From contig CBDFJZ010000008.1 in NCBI GenBank assembly GCA_965248675.1, positions 1,240,001-1,304,000 on the forward strand: a DNA stretch of 64,000 nucleotides. The letters run 5' to 3'. The DNA comes from UBA6627 sp965248675. Its GTDB lineage: Bacteria; Chloroflexota; Dehalococcoidia; UBA2979. The notes below the pieces were generated by a model. The model was given only the letters and a program-made list of their open reading frames with translations. It did no database searches and was not told the DNA's origin. Positions 1-7,748 of this stretch are shown piece after piece (position 1 is the first letter of the stretch; each line of letters starts with the position of its first letter). The translations under genes and the position numbers were made by a program.

Positions 1-11
1 ACGGCGCTTAC

Positions 12-590
12 TCAAGCCCCGAACCCGGCACGAATGAGCGCGTTCCGCGCCAGCGTCGCGAGCGGGTGAACTGGCTGCCGGAGCTCGCGCACCGCTTCGA
101 GTGCGAGGTCGAGGTAGGCGAGCGCCGCCGCCTCGAGCGACTGCTCGGCAAGGTCACGCACCGCCTGCAACGCGGGCTTGCGCTCCACCTTGGCCGGCTC
201 GGCCTTGTCCGCGACGAAGAACGCCCAGGCCTCGCGCGTGTAGTCGGGATGGCCGGTGGTGTGACAGCGGATCGCTTCGAGGATGGCGGGGTCCTCGAGG
301 CCGAAGCGCTCTTCCAGTTCGAGGGCGCCTAGCGGCCCGTGGAGGATCACCGGGGCGTCGCGCTCGACCGGGTCGATCGCCAGTCCGCGGGCCCCGGCGC
401 GGGCGAGGAGTTCGGCCGGCGGGACGTGGCGCAACAGGTCGTGGCCCTGCGCGGCAAGGCGGACGGCGGCCACATCGAGGTCATGACGCCGCGCCAGGTG
501 GTCGGCCAGCTCGACGACGCGGTCGATGTGCGCCGCCATCGCGGCGGGCAGCTCCGGCAGCATCAACGCGCGGAGCGCCCGATCGTCCAC
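12..590 (-). CDS. YqeK-like HD-domain phosphohydrolase
   Basis: A 192-residue single-domain HD hydrolase. Metal-site residues are visible in the expected order: H21 (HIDRV), H50-D51 (GHDLLRH), H84 (HGPLGA), H110 and H114 (CHTTGH), and D128 (VADKAEP). The HG, TGH and ADKxEP elements are those of the YqeK family, whose members hydrolyse diadenosine tetraphosphate to ADP. It is divergently oriented to the histidine kinase that follows, so both promoters must lie in the roughly 115-bp gap. In Firmicutes and Chloroflexota yqeK usually sits beside nadD and rsfS; that context would lie outside the left edge and cannot be seen. The function is inferred from motifs; a generic HD phosphohydrolase remains possible. 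Confidence 0.85.
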   Translation of the reverse strand: MDDRALRALMLPELPAAMAAHIDRVVELADHLARRHDLDVAAVRLAAQGHDLLRHVPPAELLARAGARGLAIDPVERDAPVILHGPLGALELEERFGLEDPAILEAIRCHTTGHPDYTREAWAFFVADKAEPAKVERKPALQAVRDLAEQSLEAAALAYLDLALEAVRELRQPVHPLATLARNALIRAGFGA

Positions 591-706
591 GCCAGTACCC
601 GTCCCTCGTGCATCGTCGCATCGTCGTGGGCGCCTCGAGCCCGCATCGCCGACGCCGCGCCCATCAGGGAGTTTACGGATACGAGCCGGAGGAACCGCTG
701 ACTACG

Positions 707-1687
707 GTGGAGGCCGACCAGTTCCAGCCCGACGGGACGACGATCATGCTCGAGCTCGAATCCCAGGCGGGACCCGCGGGCCTGGCGCCCGTGCGGCACC
801 TGATCGCGCGGTGGCCGATCCCGTTCGCCGTGGCCGTCCTCGGGGTGATCGCGGGCGTGGTTCAGATCCTCGCGTGGAGCTGGTACGGCACCGGCGTCGC
901 GGTGGCGATCGGGGTTCCGCTGCTGGTGCTGCTGCGGCAGAGCTACGAGCTCGCCCACACCGCCACGGCCCGACGGCGGCTCGCTGCCGAGGTCGACGCG
1001 CTGCACGCGGAGGCCGCGTCGGTGGCCCACGATCTGCGTTCGCCGCTCGTCACCGTCCGCTCGTACATCGAGCTGGTCGACCAGGGTTCCTACGGCCCGC
1101 TCCCGCTCGAGGCCCGACGCGCGCTCGAGCGTGCCGTCGATGCCTCCTCGCGGGCGCAGTCGCTCGTCGAATCGACGCTGCGGCGCCACCGCGCCGGGCC
1201 GGGTGACGAGGCGATCGCCGGCTTCGAGGTCACGCAGCTCGACGCGGTGGTGCGCGACGTGCGCGTCAGCCTCGGTTCGCAGCTGGCCGCCGCGGGCGCA
1301 CGCGTCGAAGTCGACCCGCTGCCGGCGGTCCTCGGCGAGCCCGAGAAGCTGATCCGCATCATTCAGAACCTGATCGACAACGCGCTGAAGCACGCGGCTC
1401 CCGGCCCGACACCGCGGATTCGCGTCAGCGCCTCCATCTTCGGCAAGCGCTGCGAGATCGAGGTCCGCGACTGGGGCGTTGGTATTCCATTCGCCGAGCA
1501 GGAACGGGTGTTCACCCGGAACGAACGCGGCAGTCGCTCAGACGGCAGCGGGATCGGCCTCGCGACGGTGCTCCAGCTTGTGGACGAACTCGGTGGCCAG
1601 GTCTGGATCGACCCGGGAACCACGGACGGCACGAGCGTCAGGCTGTCGCTACCGGCGGCCGGCCACCAGCTTCCGTCGGCTGCCTAG
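707..1687 (+). CDS. membrane-bound sensor histidine kinase
   Basis: A HisKA/HATPase_c kinase of about 326 residues. Two closely spaced hydrophobic segments (about residues 38-57 and 60-78) form a short N-terminal hairpin with almost no extracellular loop, so the signal is probably sensed in or near the membrane. The H box reads SVAHDLRSP with the phospho-accepting H108. The N box (NLIDNALKHA, 221-230), G1 (RDWGVG, 254-259) and G2 (GSGIG, 280-284) boxes are all intact, so it should be catalytically active. The open frame extends far upstream over yqeK, which is certainly spurious. I chose GTG 707 because GGAGGA lies 13 nt upstream; ATG 746 is the alternative. No response regulator is adjacent; the nearest is at 12.4 kb. 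Confidence 0.85.
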   Translation: MEADQFQPDGTTIMLELESQAGPAGLAPVRHLIARWPIPFAVAVLGVIAGVVQILAWSWYGTGVAVAIGVPLLVLLRQSYELAHTATARRRLAAEVDALHAEAASVAHDLRSPLVTVRSYIELVDQGSYGPLPLEARRALERAVDASSRAQSLVESTLRRHRAGPGDEAIAGFEVTQLDAVVRDVRVSLGSQLAAAGARVEVDPLPAVLGEPEKLIRIIQNLIDNALKHAAPGPTPRIRVSASIFGKRCEIEVRDWGVGIPFAEQERVFTRNERGSRSDGSGIGLATVLQLVDELGGQVWIDPGTTDGTSVRLSLPAAGHQLPSAA

Positions 1688-1709
1688 TCCGACCCGGTTC
1701 CGTCGCGGC

Positions 1710-2519
1710 TCAGCGCAGGTCGCGGAGTCGCCGAATCCGCTCCTCGGTCGGTGGGTGCGTCGAGAAGAGTCGCCGCGCGTTGACGCCGCCGAACGGGCTC
1801 GCGATGTAGAGGTGGGCGGTCGCCTCGGGGACCTGACGCGGCACTCGTTGCACGCCGGCCTCGATTTTGGCGAGCGCGGAGGCGAGCGCCTCGGGGTCGC
1901 CGACGGCGCGCGCGCCATCGAGGTCGGCCTGGAACTCGCGTGAGCGGCTGATCGCGGCCGCGATGACGGAGGCGGCGATCGGTGCGATCAGCGCTGTAAC
2001 GAGCGTGGAGATTCCGCCGCGGCGACCGCCGACGAAGAATGAGATGAAGGCGATCAGCGAGATCGCGCTCGCGATCGTGGCGACGACCGACGAGGTGAGG
2101 ATGTCGCGGTTCTTGACGTGCGCCATCTCGTGACCAAGCACGCCTCGGAGCTCGCGGTCGGTCAGCATCTGGCGGATCCCGGTGGTGACGGCGACGGCGG
2201 CGTGCTTCGGGCTGCGGCCAGTGGCGAAGGCGTTCGGCTGCGGGGTGTCCATGACGTAGACGCGCGGCATCGGCATGTCGATGCGGGCCGCGACTTCCTC
2301 GATCATGGCGAACAGGCGTGGATCCTCGGACTGCTCGATCTCGCGGGCGTGTGACGAACGAAGGACGATGTCCGCGGAGAACCAGTACGAGCCGATGTTC
2401 ATCGCGACAGCGATGCCGCCGAAGAGGAACACGCCGCCGAGACCGCCGACGGCGCCGCCGACGGCGATCAGCAGACCGCTGATGGTGGCGAGCAGCACGA
2501 CGGTACGCAGGTTGTTCAT
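1710..2519 (-). CDS. htpX: HtpX-like M48 membrane zinc protease
   Basis: A 269-residue integral-membrane metalloprotease of the HtpX family, which degrades misfolded membrane proteins. Two N-terminal transmembrane helices (about 7-22 and 28-46) precede the cytosolic catalytic domain. The zinc motif HEMAH is at 130-134 and the third ligand is the glutamate of SREFQAD (about 195), with further hydrophobic segments at about 145-165 and 173-190 between them. The length is somewhat below the 280-300 residues usual for HtpX, but all catalytic elements are present. ATG 2519 begins the conserved MNNLRT start; the open frame reaches 2597 but the added residues look non-coding. It converges with the kinase gene, 22 bp away. 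Confidence 0.93.
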   Translation of the reverse strand: MNNLRTVVLLATISGLLIAVGGAVGGLGGVFLFGGIAVAMNIGSYWFSADIVLRSSHAREIEQSEDPRLFAMIEEVAARIDMPMPRVYVMDTPQPNAFATGRSPKHAAVAVTTGIRQMLTDRELRGVLGHEMAHVKNRDILTSSVVATIASAISLIAFISFFVGGRRGGISTLVTALIAPIAASVIAAAISRSREFQADLDGARAVGDPEALASALAKIEAGVQRVPRQVPEATAHLYIASPFGGVNARRLFSTHPPTEERIRRLRDLR

Positions 2520-2683
2520 TGCTTCCAGACTCCAGTGCAGATTGTGAGATTCGGGGCCTGATGGCCCACCAGGATCGTAGCACCGGGGCCTCGGCAAGGC
2601 GTTATGCAGGTGCTAACGGGCGGAGCGCCGAATCGGCTCACGAATCGGCCTCGGTCTCACACGCGCCGCCTACTCAAATGTCA

Positions 2684-3040
2684 TTACTCAGTGTCATACC
2701 ACTGGCCGTCGGCCCCCCGCAGCGCGACGGTCCAGTTTCCGTCGGCGTCGGTCGTCATCCGCTCGTCCGCGGTGCCATCAGAATCAAGCCCCTCGTAGAC
2801 CGAAGAGCCGTCGGACGCGGTCGTCGTCCGGCTGCGCGGTTGGCCATCGTGCGTCGACTGACTGGTGGACGACCCGTCCGCGTTCGTGATCGTCTCCGTC
2901 GTGTACCCGTCGCTGCTGCTGCTCGCCGTTCGCGTCTGCCCACGCAGCAATTCCTCCGTCACGGTCACGGTCGCCAGAATCGAAGTCGGAGTTGCCGGTG
3001 AATAGTATGGCTCTTCCCCTGGGCCAAACTCCTCCACCAC
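2684..3040 (-). CDS. small hypothetical protein with DG-containing repeats
   Basis: A 118-residue protein with no recognised family. After an N-terminal stretch rich in Val/Thr it becomes a low-complexity polar chain rich in Thr, Ser, Asp and Gly. A loose unit of about 13-18 residues centred on (A/S)DG(S/T) recurs five or six times (SSDGY, NADGSS, THDGQ, ASDGSS, DSDGT, DADGNW). Such strand-turn repeats are typical of extracellular beta-rich repeats, but no signal peptide is visible. GTG 3040 is the proposed start, 2 bp after the stop of the upstream ligase-like gene, so the two are surely co-transcribed. It shares a frame with the middle part of that gene, so another frameshift-split tail of the same protein cannot be excluded. 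Confidence 0.5.
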   Translation of the reverse strand: MVEEFGPGEEPYYSPATPTSILATVTVTEELLRGQTRTASSSSDGYTTETITNADGSSTSQSTHDGQPRSRTTTASDGSSVYEGLDSDGTADERMTTDADGNWTVALRGADGQWYDTE

Positions 3041-3042
3041 AA

Positions 3043-3288
3043 TCAGCCTGCCGGTTCCCCGCAGTCGGTGAACCAGCGAATCTCTCCATTCACCAGGTGC
3101 AGATTGAGCTCGACGCTCGCCGGATCGCCATTCGAGAGGAATGACAGGTCCACCGACCAGATGCTCGTGACCCGCGTCTCCAGCCCGTCCGTCGTGTACG
3201 TGAACAACCGAGGTCCAGCCACCCCGTTCACGGTCAGCTCAGCGATTGAACCAGCCGTCAGCGCGACGTAGCCGCGGCACTGCTCCGC
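3043..3288 (-). CDS. C-terminal end of the ligase-like/NTF2-like membrane protein (third frame segment)
   Basis: This segment reads EQCRGYVALTAGSIAELTVNG and onward to a stop at 3043. It directly continues the alpha+beta domain that begins in the preceding segment. Deleting one C from the five-C run at 3288-3292 joins the two as ...LERYGAEQCRGYVAL.... The joined domain (about 100 residues: helix LARQFVVDFEAAHGSGDVDFLFARLDEL, then alternating strands ending in VNGEIRWFTDCGEP) looks like an NTF2/SnoaL-type fold, a cone-shaped pocket or dimerisation module. The assignment is from predicted pattern, not close motif matches. The unshifted ORF track in this frame begins further upstream but those residues are non-coding. 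Confidence 0.55.
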   Translation of the reverse strand, partial: AEQCRGYVALTAGSIAELTVNGVAGPRLFTYTTDGLETRVTSIWSVDLSFLSNGDPASVELNLHLVNGEIRWFTDCGEPAG

Positions 3289-4654
3289 CCCCGTACCGCT
3301 CCAGCACCAGCTCGTCGAGCCGCGCGAACAGGAAGTCCACGTCCCCGCTGCCGTGCGCCGCCTCGAAGTCCACCACGAATTGGCGCGCCAGCGCCTCACC
3401 GCCTACTGCCGGCTGCTCCGTTGCGGTCGCCGTCAAGGTCGCCTGGGGCTCGGCCGTGGCAGTTGCCGTTGGCGAAGCAGCCGGTTCCGTGGTCGGCGCG
3501 GCCGTCGGGGCCGGCGTCGGTTCGCCGCCGGCGCCATCCTCGAAGAACCGCAGATCCAGCTCCGGGATCGCCAGCAGCGGCTCCGTCGGGTTGGCCCCGA
3601 TCACGTCGGCGCCGGAAACCGCCGGCTGGAACGAACCGTCGTGCCGGAACGAGGTGGTGCGGAACGTGCTCCCCGGCGGCAGTTCCGACGCCGGCACCAG
3701 CCAGAGGATCGTGTTGCCTCGGACCACCGCCCGCACCGCCGTGGGCGACGGCACGCCGAAGCTCGCGTTGAAGCGATCCATCGACCAGGCAGCCGGATTC
3801 CGCTCGAGCACCCACCAGGTATCAGTGTCCCGGAGCAGATCCCAGTCGAACGGAGGATTAGCGATGAAGTTGTTCGTGGCGCTTCCGTCCGTCTCCGCCA
3901 CCAGCGCGTAGGTGTAGATCCACTGCTCCGCCTGCGCCGCCACGTCGCCAACCATGATCTCGGCGATCACCACGACATCACCCTCGGGGAACGGCAGCGT
4001 CGCCACGGTCGATGAGCACAGCGTCAGGAACTCTCCCGTGTCGACGCCACATTCGAAGACCGTGTTCCCGACCAGCTCCGTCCGCGCGGCCGAGTGCAGC
4101 GGTGAACGGACCGGGATCACATCCCACTGATCCACGTCGTCGCCGAAGTTGCCCGGCGTCGTGTCGGGCCGGCTGTAGATGCCGGTCCCGGCGCCCATCT
4201 CGTCCTCGATCGCCAGCTTCAGCGACTCCCCGATGTGCGGGTCTCCGACCCCGGCCGCTCGCAGCAGCCCGACGAAGTCTCCATAGCCATCTGGAACCGC
4301 GAGCGGCACTGGCGTCGGAGTCAGGGTGGGGGCCACTGTCTCAGCGACCGTCGCCACCACCGTCGGTACGGTCGCCGAAAAGCCTCCGGCCCCGCCGGTG
4401 CCGACCAGGTTCTCTTCCCCGTCCCCGCTCAGCGAGATCCACGCCCCCAGCCCCACCAGCAACGCCACCAGCGCCGCGCCAATCCAGCCCCACGGCAGGC
4501 TCACCCGGCTCTCGTCCTCCTCCTCCACCTTCCCCGGCCGCTGCGGATTCACCACCCCCGGCCCTGTCCCCATCATGTCCGGTGGCAACAACTGCGGGTT
4601 CGGCGACACCGAGTCGTAGATCCCCGGACTCGCCGTCTGCCCGCTCGATTCCAA
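3239..4654 (-). CDS. transmembrane and ectodomain part of the ligase-like/NTF2-like protein (middle frame segment)
   Basis: This 471-codon open segment is in a different frame from its flanks. It contains an acidic juxtamembrane stretch (PGKVEEEDES), one transmembrane helix (about residues 54-71, WIGAALVALLVGLGAWISL), a Thr/Pro-rich spacer, a globular domain of roughly 250 residues with four cysteines, a second long Thr/Pro/Ala spacer (about 365-420), and the start of the NTF2-like domain. Topology therefore puts the preceding ligase-like domain inside the cell and everything after the helix outside. The formal TTG start at 4654 is probably not real: adding one base to the G5 run at 4667-4671 fuses the upstream gene smoothly as EYLAQPPDESVLESSGQ. 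The globular middle domain is not recognised. Confidence 0.6.
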   Translation of the reverse strand: MESSGQTASPGIYDSVSPNPQLLPPDMMGTGPGVVNPQRPGKVEEEDESRVSLPWGWIGAALVALLVGLGAWISLSGDGEENLVGTGGAGGFSATVPTVVATVAETVAPTLTPTPVPLAVPDGYGDFVGLLRAAGVGDPHIGESLKLAIEDEMGAGTGIYSRPDTTPGNFGDDVDQWDVIPVRSPLHSAARTELVGNTVFECGVDTGEFLTLCSSTVATLPFPEGDVVVIAEIMVGDVAAQAEQWIYTYALVAETDGSATNNFIANPPFDWDLLRDTDTWWVLERNPAAWSMDRFNASFGVPSPTAVRAVVRGNTILWLVPASELPPGSTFRTTSFRHDGSFQPAVSGADVIGANPTEPLLAIPELDLRFFEDGAGGEPTPAPTAAPTTEPAASPTATATAEPQATLTATATEQPAVGGEALARQFVVDFEAAHGSGDVDFLFARLDELVLERYGGGAVPRLRRADGWFNR

Positions 4655-5715
4655 TACCGATTCGTCGGGGGCTGCGCCAGGTACTCACTCAGCACCCCGT
4701 CGAACTCCCCGCGCCCCACCCCATCGAGGAAACTCTCGAACTGCCGCTCCGGTACGCTCACCACCGCCGACCGCGACGGCGCCTCTGTCGAGGTCACCTC
4801 GAACGCCGCGAAATCCCAGGTCGCGGTCACCGCTCGTAGTTCAAACCCTGATGGCGCCGCCGGACTCAACACCAGCCCGTGGCGGTCCGGCGCGCGCTCG
4901 CCTGCTACGCGCGTGGCGTCGTCTAACTCCGCCACCTCGCTCGGCAACGGCACCGCCCCGCTCACCACCGAATCCGTCGACTGCAGGTCCGCCTCGGAGA
5001 TCCCCACCGCTCGCAGCGCCTCCCGAGCCACCTGCCAACACTGCTCAAGCTGCCGCTGAGCACTGACCACGCCCCCACCGCGCAGTCGCAGCTCCGCCGA
5101 TCGCCCCTCCTTGTACAGATCCGGCCCGAACGCCCGCCGATCGACGTACAGCCCGTGCCGCTGACGCCCCGGCTCCACCAGCACCTCAACCGCTCGCGGC
5201 AACCGAGGCGCATCCCGCCCGCGCGTCAGACTCGCCTCGATCGCCAGCACGCTCCCCGCCGCAAACGCCAGCGCCGCCCGCAGCCGCTCTCCGTGAACGA
5301 ACTCCCCGCACAACTCCGTCCGGCCCGGCCGCGGCCGGATCAGCAGCCCTGGGGAGTCGCCCCGGTCCATCAGCAGCATCAGCGCCGGCGCGAACGTCTG
5401 TGCGTACACCTCGCAGAGCTGCTCGTTCAGCTCTGCGGGCACCTCCACGCTCAAGTGCGTCGAACCGCCCACCAGCCGCTGACCGTCCTCAAGCGCTCCG
5501 CGCCCGCGGGCACCCCACTCCTCCAGTCGCCCCACGAACTCCGGCCCCAGCAGCACCGGTGGGCTCGCGGCCTCGGCAACCACACCGTCCGCCATCAGCA
5601 ACAGCCCGCTGGCCGTCTGATACGCCCGTGAATTCGTCGGATGTAGCCGCTCGCCGTCGGAGCCGCGCCGGTCCACCACCGGCCCGAAATCGATCTGCCG
5701 CTCTCCCTCGAACAC
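4573..5715 (-). CDS. N-terminal ligase-like domain (GS/GCS-fold carboxylate-amine ligase-like), frameshifted into the membrane part
   Basis: About 350 residues of coding sequence precede the frame break near 4670; the last 30 codons to 4573 are out-of-frame. Elements resembling glutamine-synthetase-fold carboxylate-amine ligases (GCS2, PafA/Dop) are visible: GIGHEYGVFEG just upstream of the GTG at 5715, an MADGVVAEAASPP strand, GGSTHLSVEVP, and RPRPGRTELCGEFV. In such enzymes the first and last groups hold Mg-ATP glutamates and arginines. This is a remote resemblance, not a family match. The GHEYG motif lies upstream of GTG 5715, so the true start must be earlier; the frame is open back to a TGA at about 5791 and holds only CTG 5739 or ATT 5733. 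Gene order implies co-transcription with the Ig-like protein upstream. Confidence 0.6.
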   Translation of the reverse strand: MFEGERQIDFGPVVDRRGSDGERLHPTNSRAYQTASGLLLMADGVVAEAASPPVLLGPEFVGRLEEWGARGRGALEDGQRLVGGSTHLSVEVPAELNEQLCEVYAQTFAPALMLLMDRGDSPGLLIRPRPGRTELCGEFVHGERLRAALAFAAGSVLAIEASLTRGRDAPRLPRAVEVLVEPGRQRHGLYVDRRAFGPDLYKEGRSAELRLRGGGVVSAQRQLEQCWQVAREALRAVGISEADLQSTDSVVSGAVPLPSEVAELDDATRVAGERAPDRHGLVLSPAAPSGFELRAVTATWDFAAFEVTSTEAPSRSAVVSVPERQFESFLDGVGRGEFDGVLSEYLAQPPTNRYWNRAGRRRVRGSTTRCRRTRSCCHRT

Positions 5716-5774
5716 CCCGTACTCGTGCCCAATCCCCAGCCGTCGAGGGCGCTCCGATCGCTCGTCGAAGAGCG

Positions 5775-5814
5775 CTTGCGCGGCGCCGGCTCAGTTCAGC
5801 CGGCGCCGCGCAAG
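5775..5814. terminator. perfect 17-bp inverted repeat between the Ig-like and ligase-like genes
   Basis: Two perfectly complementary 17-base arms (5775-5791 and 5798-5814) enclose a 6-base loop. The hairpin would be extremely stable. It lies about 55 bp after the stop of the Ig-like gene on the minus strand and just ahead of the ligase-like reading frame. There is no T tract on either side, so it may act as a processing or stability element, or a partial terminator, rather than a simple intrinsic terminator. Confidence 0.6.
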
Positions 5815-5867
5815 CGGCCGGATCCCGTGTGCAACCACGGAGTCGTGTCGTCTGGGGGCTCGCGCCG

Positions 5868-6389
5868 CTAGCCCATCACGCGTGCGCCCGGCCGGTTACC
5901 CTTCTCGACCCCCGCCTCCGGCGTCCCAGTCCCGCCGCCGCCCGAACGACCGGAGCCCGAGCCACCGCCGGTCGTCTGCCCGCCGCCGCCACCTGCTGAC
6001 ACCGGCGTCGACGTCAGATCGCTGTTCTCGTCGCGCCACGCATCGCGTCCCGCCTCAGACCAGTCTTCGTTCCGCTGCCGCTGCCACTCCCGATCGTTCT
6101 CGGTCGAACTGACATCCGTCTCCCACTCCGCCGAATCGGAGCAATCGCCCTCCTGATTCTCAGACCACATCTCAAACTCATGCTCGCCGTTACTCAACTC
6201 AGGCGTGGAGTAGTCCCACATCCCGTTGTCATCGGGCTGAATAATGTGCTCTTCCCCATCGATCTCAATATGGATCGACTCACCAGGATTCGCCTGCCCC
6301 CCAAAACGCGGCATCGCCTCATTCGTCCCACTGCTCCCGTACGTCGGGACGTCACCGAAGATCGTGCTTGGCGTCTGTGGATCCGGCAT
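5868..6389 (-). CDS. cytosolic Ig-like domain protein with Gly-rich tail
   Basis: A 173-residue protein with no signal peptide or transmembrane helix. Residues about 32-90 fit a bacterial Ig-like repeat (Big-type: ANPGESIHIEIDG, a DDNGMWDYSTPEL turn, SNGEHEFEMWSENQEGDCS). Next come an acidic/Arg/Trp-rich helix (about 95-130), a Gly/Ser-rich linker (GGGGGQTTGGGSGSG), and a conserved-looking tail ending ...GNRPGARVMG. Ig-like repeats of this type are usually extracellular, so an unexported version is odd. ATG 6389 is supported by GGAAGGGAA about 8 nt upstream. It is the first gene of the three-gene minus-strand cluster with the ligase-like membrane protein; I infer, without proof, that it may be that enzyme's substrate or partner. 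Confidence 0.65.
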   Translation of the reverse strand: MPDPQTPSTIFGDVPTYGSSGTNEAMPRFGGQANPGESIHIEIDGEEHIIQPDDNGMWDYSTPELSNGEHEFEMWSENQEGDCSDSAEWETDVSSTENDREWQRQRNEDWSEAGRDAWRDENSDLTSTPVSAGGGGGQTTGGGSGSGRSGGGGTGTPEAGVEKGNRPGARVMG

Positions 6390-6450
6390 AGTAGGTTCCC
6401 TTCCCAGGCATCACCGTAGACGGCGGCACGATAGCACCACCCGACTCCCG

Positions 6451-6462
6451 CTATCGCGATAG
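6451..6462. promoter_or_regulatory. 12-bp perfect palindrome upstream of the Ig-like gene
   Basis: CTATCGCGATAG reads the same on both strands and sits 62 bp upstream of the Ig-like gene start. The half-site GCTATCG recurs 20-odd bases nearer to the gene. The placement fits an operator for a dimeric regulator, but no regulator is identified. Confidence 0.4.
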
Positions 6463-6478
6463 CGCACACACACAAAGG

Positions 6479-6502
6479 GCCCGCCCCCTCGCGGGGACGG
6501 GC
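6479..6502 (-). terminator. GC-rich hairpin terminator of the acyl-CoA dehydrogenase gene
   Basis: Arms 6479-6488 and 6493-6502 pair over ten positions (one G-T) around a four-base loop. On the minus strand the hairpin lies about 36 nt after the dehydrogenase stop and is followed by CCTTTGTG, a weak T tract. Confidence 0.6.
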
Positions 6503-6538
6503 TCCTCTCAAGCTCTGAGAGCTAGGCGGTCAGGCGGA

Positions 6539-7654
6539 CTAGATGCCCAGCTGCTGCGCGACGAGCTCGCGGTGGTAGTCGGCGTCGCCGAAGGCCAGCT
6601 CGGCCCGCTTCTGACGGCGGAAGTAGAGCTGGATCTTGTAGTCCTTCGTGAAGCCGATGCCGCCGTGGATCTGCTGCCCGTGGGCGACGACGCGGCGCGT
6701 GGCCTCGGAGCACCAGGCCTTCGCCATGTTGACGGACATCTGCGTGTCATCGCCAGGCTGATCGGTCGCGAGCGACCAGGCAGCCTTGTACATGATGAAG
6801 CGCGAGCCATCGACGTCGGTGACCATGTCGGCGCACTTGTGCTGGATCGCCTGGAACGAACCGATCGGGCGACCGAACTGGACGCGCTCCTTCGCGTAGT
6901 CCACCGAAATCTCGAAGTCCATCTGCGCGAGGCCGACGAGGTAGGCGCACTCGGCGACGGTGTAGCGGTTGATCACCGGCTGCAGTGCGTCCCAGCCGCC
7001 GCCGTCGGTGCCGAGGAGCTGACCGGTCGCGCCGTTCAGCTTCACCTCGGCCTGCTTGTCGCGGGCGATCGTCTGAAGCTGGGTGACCTCGACGCCGGCC
7101 TGGTCGGTGGCGACGATGCCGAGCGTGACGCCGTTACCGGTGCGACCGGCGACGACGAGGTAGTCGGCGACGTTGGCGTCCGACACGAAGAGCTTGGTGC
7201 CGTTGAAGGTGACCTCACCGCCGCTGACGGAGGCCTCGCACTGGACGCCTTCTTCGTCGAAGCGGGCCGAGGGCTCGGTCAGGGCGAGCGTGAAGATCAC
7301 GTCGCCGCTGGCGATGCGCGGGACGAACTCCGCCTTCTGCTCGTCAGAGCCGATCTCAATCAGCGGGACGGCGCCGCCGAGGACGGTCGACATGAACGGC
7401 CCGGGGACGAGCGCGCGCCCGAACTCCTCGAGGAGGACACAGAGGTCGAGGAAGTCGAAGCCGGCGCCGCCGTGCTCCTCGGGAACGAGCAGGCCCTGCC
7501 AGCCCTGCTCGGCCATCTTTGACCAGAGCTCCGGGCTGTAGCCGGCGTCGTCCTCTTCCATGTCGCGCACGAGCTGCTCGGGGCTCTCATTCTCGAGGAA
7601 GTCTCGCGCGCTGTTTTTCAGCAGTTCCTGAGTTTCGCTGAGGCCAAGGTCCAC
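6539..7654 (-). CDS. acyl-CoA dehydrogenase (FadE-type)
   Basis: A 371-residue acyl-CoA dehydrogenase of about normal length for the smaller FadE subunits (370-390). The N-terminal helical domain contains the QGWQGLLVPEEHGGAG signature. The beta domain follows (LALTEPSARFD, FNGTKLFVSDANVADYLVV), then the C-terminal helical bundle with ERVQFGRPIGSFQAIQHKCADM and a HGGIGFTKDYKIQLYFRR segment that contacts FAD. The glutamate usually acting as base is not obvious at either canonical position, as in actinobacterial FadE subunits that work as heterotetramers. The second dehydrogenase directly upstream in the same orientation (94-bp gap) would be its natural partner. Likely substrates are branched or steroid-like acyl-CoAs; this is inference from family behaviour. 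Confidence 0.9.
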   Translation of the reverse strand: MDLGLSETQELLKNSARDFLENESPEQLVRDMEEDDAGYSPELWSKMAEQGWQGLLVPEEHGGAGFDFLDLCVLLEEFGRALVPGPFMSTVLGGAVPLIEIGSDEQKAEFVPRIASGDVIFTLALTEPSARFDEEGVQCEASVSGGEVTFNGTKLFVSDANVADYLVVAGRTGNGVTLGIVATDQAGVEVTQLQTIARDKQAEVKLNGATGQLLGTDGGGWDALQPVINRYTVAECAYLVGLAQMDFEISVDYAKERVQFGRPIGSFQAIQHKCADMVTDVDGSRFIMYKAAWSLATDQPGDDTQMSVNMAKAWCSEATRRVVAHGQQIHGGIGFTKDYKIQLYFRRQKRAELAFGDADYHRELVAQQLGI

Positions 7655-7748
7655 GTCTCGCTCCTATCCATGCGTGCCCGCTCGCTCGCGTCGGGACGCT
7701 GACCCTCATTTGTTGAGACGCCCCCACCGCGGGGTGGAGCGCCCGATG

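Noticed and set aside
101..700. N-terminal extension of the histidine kinase
   Set aside because: Covers yqeK antisense and is Arg/Pro/Ala-rich; the kinase start is at or after 707.
5790..5792. A further in-frame TGA upstream of the ligase-like gene as a selenocysteine codon
   Set aside because: The upstream sequence (VVAHGIRPLARRRLN) is not protein-like and the TGA lies in the loop of the 17-bp palindrome; chance is the simpler reading.
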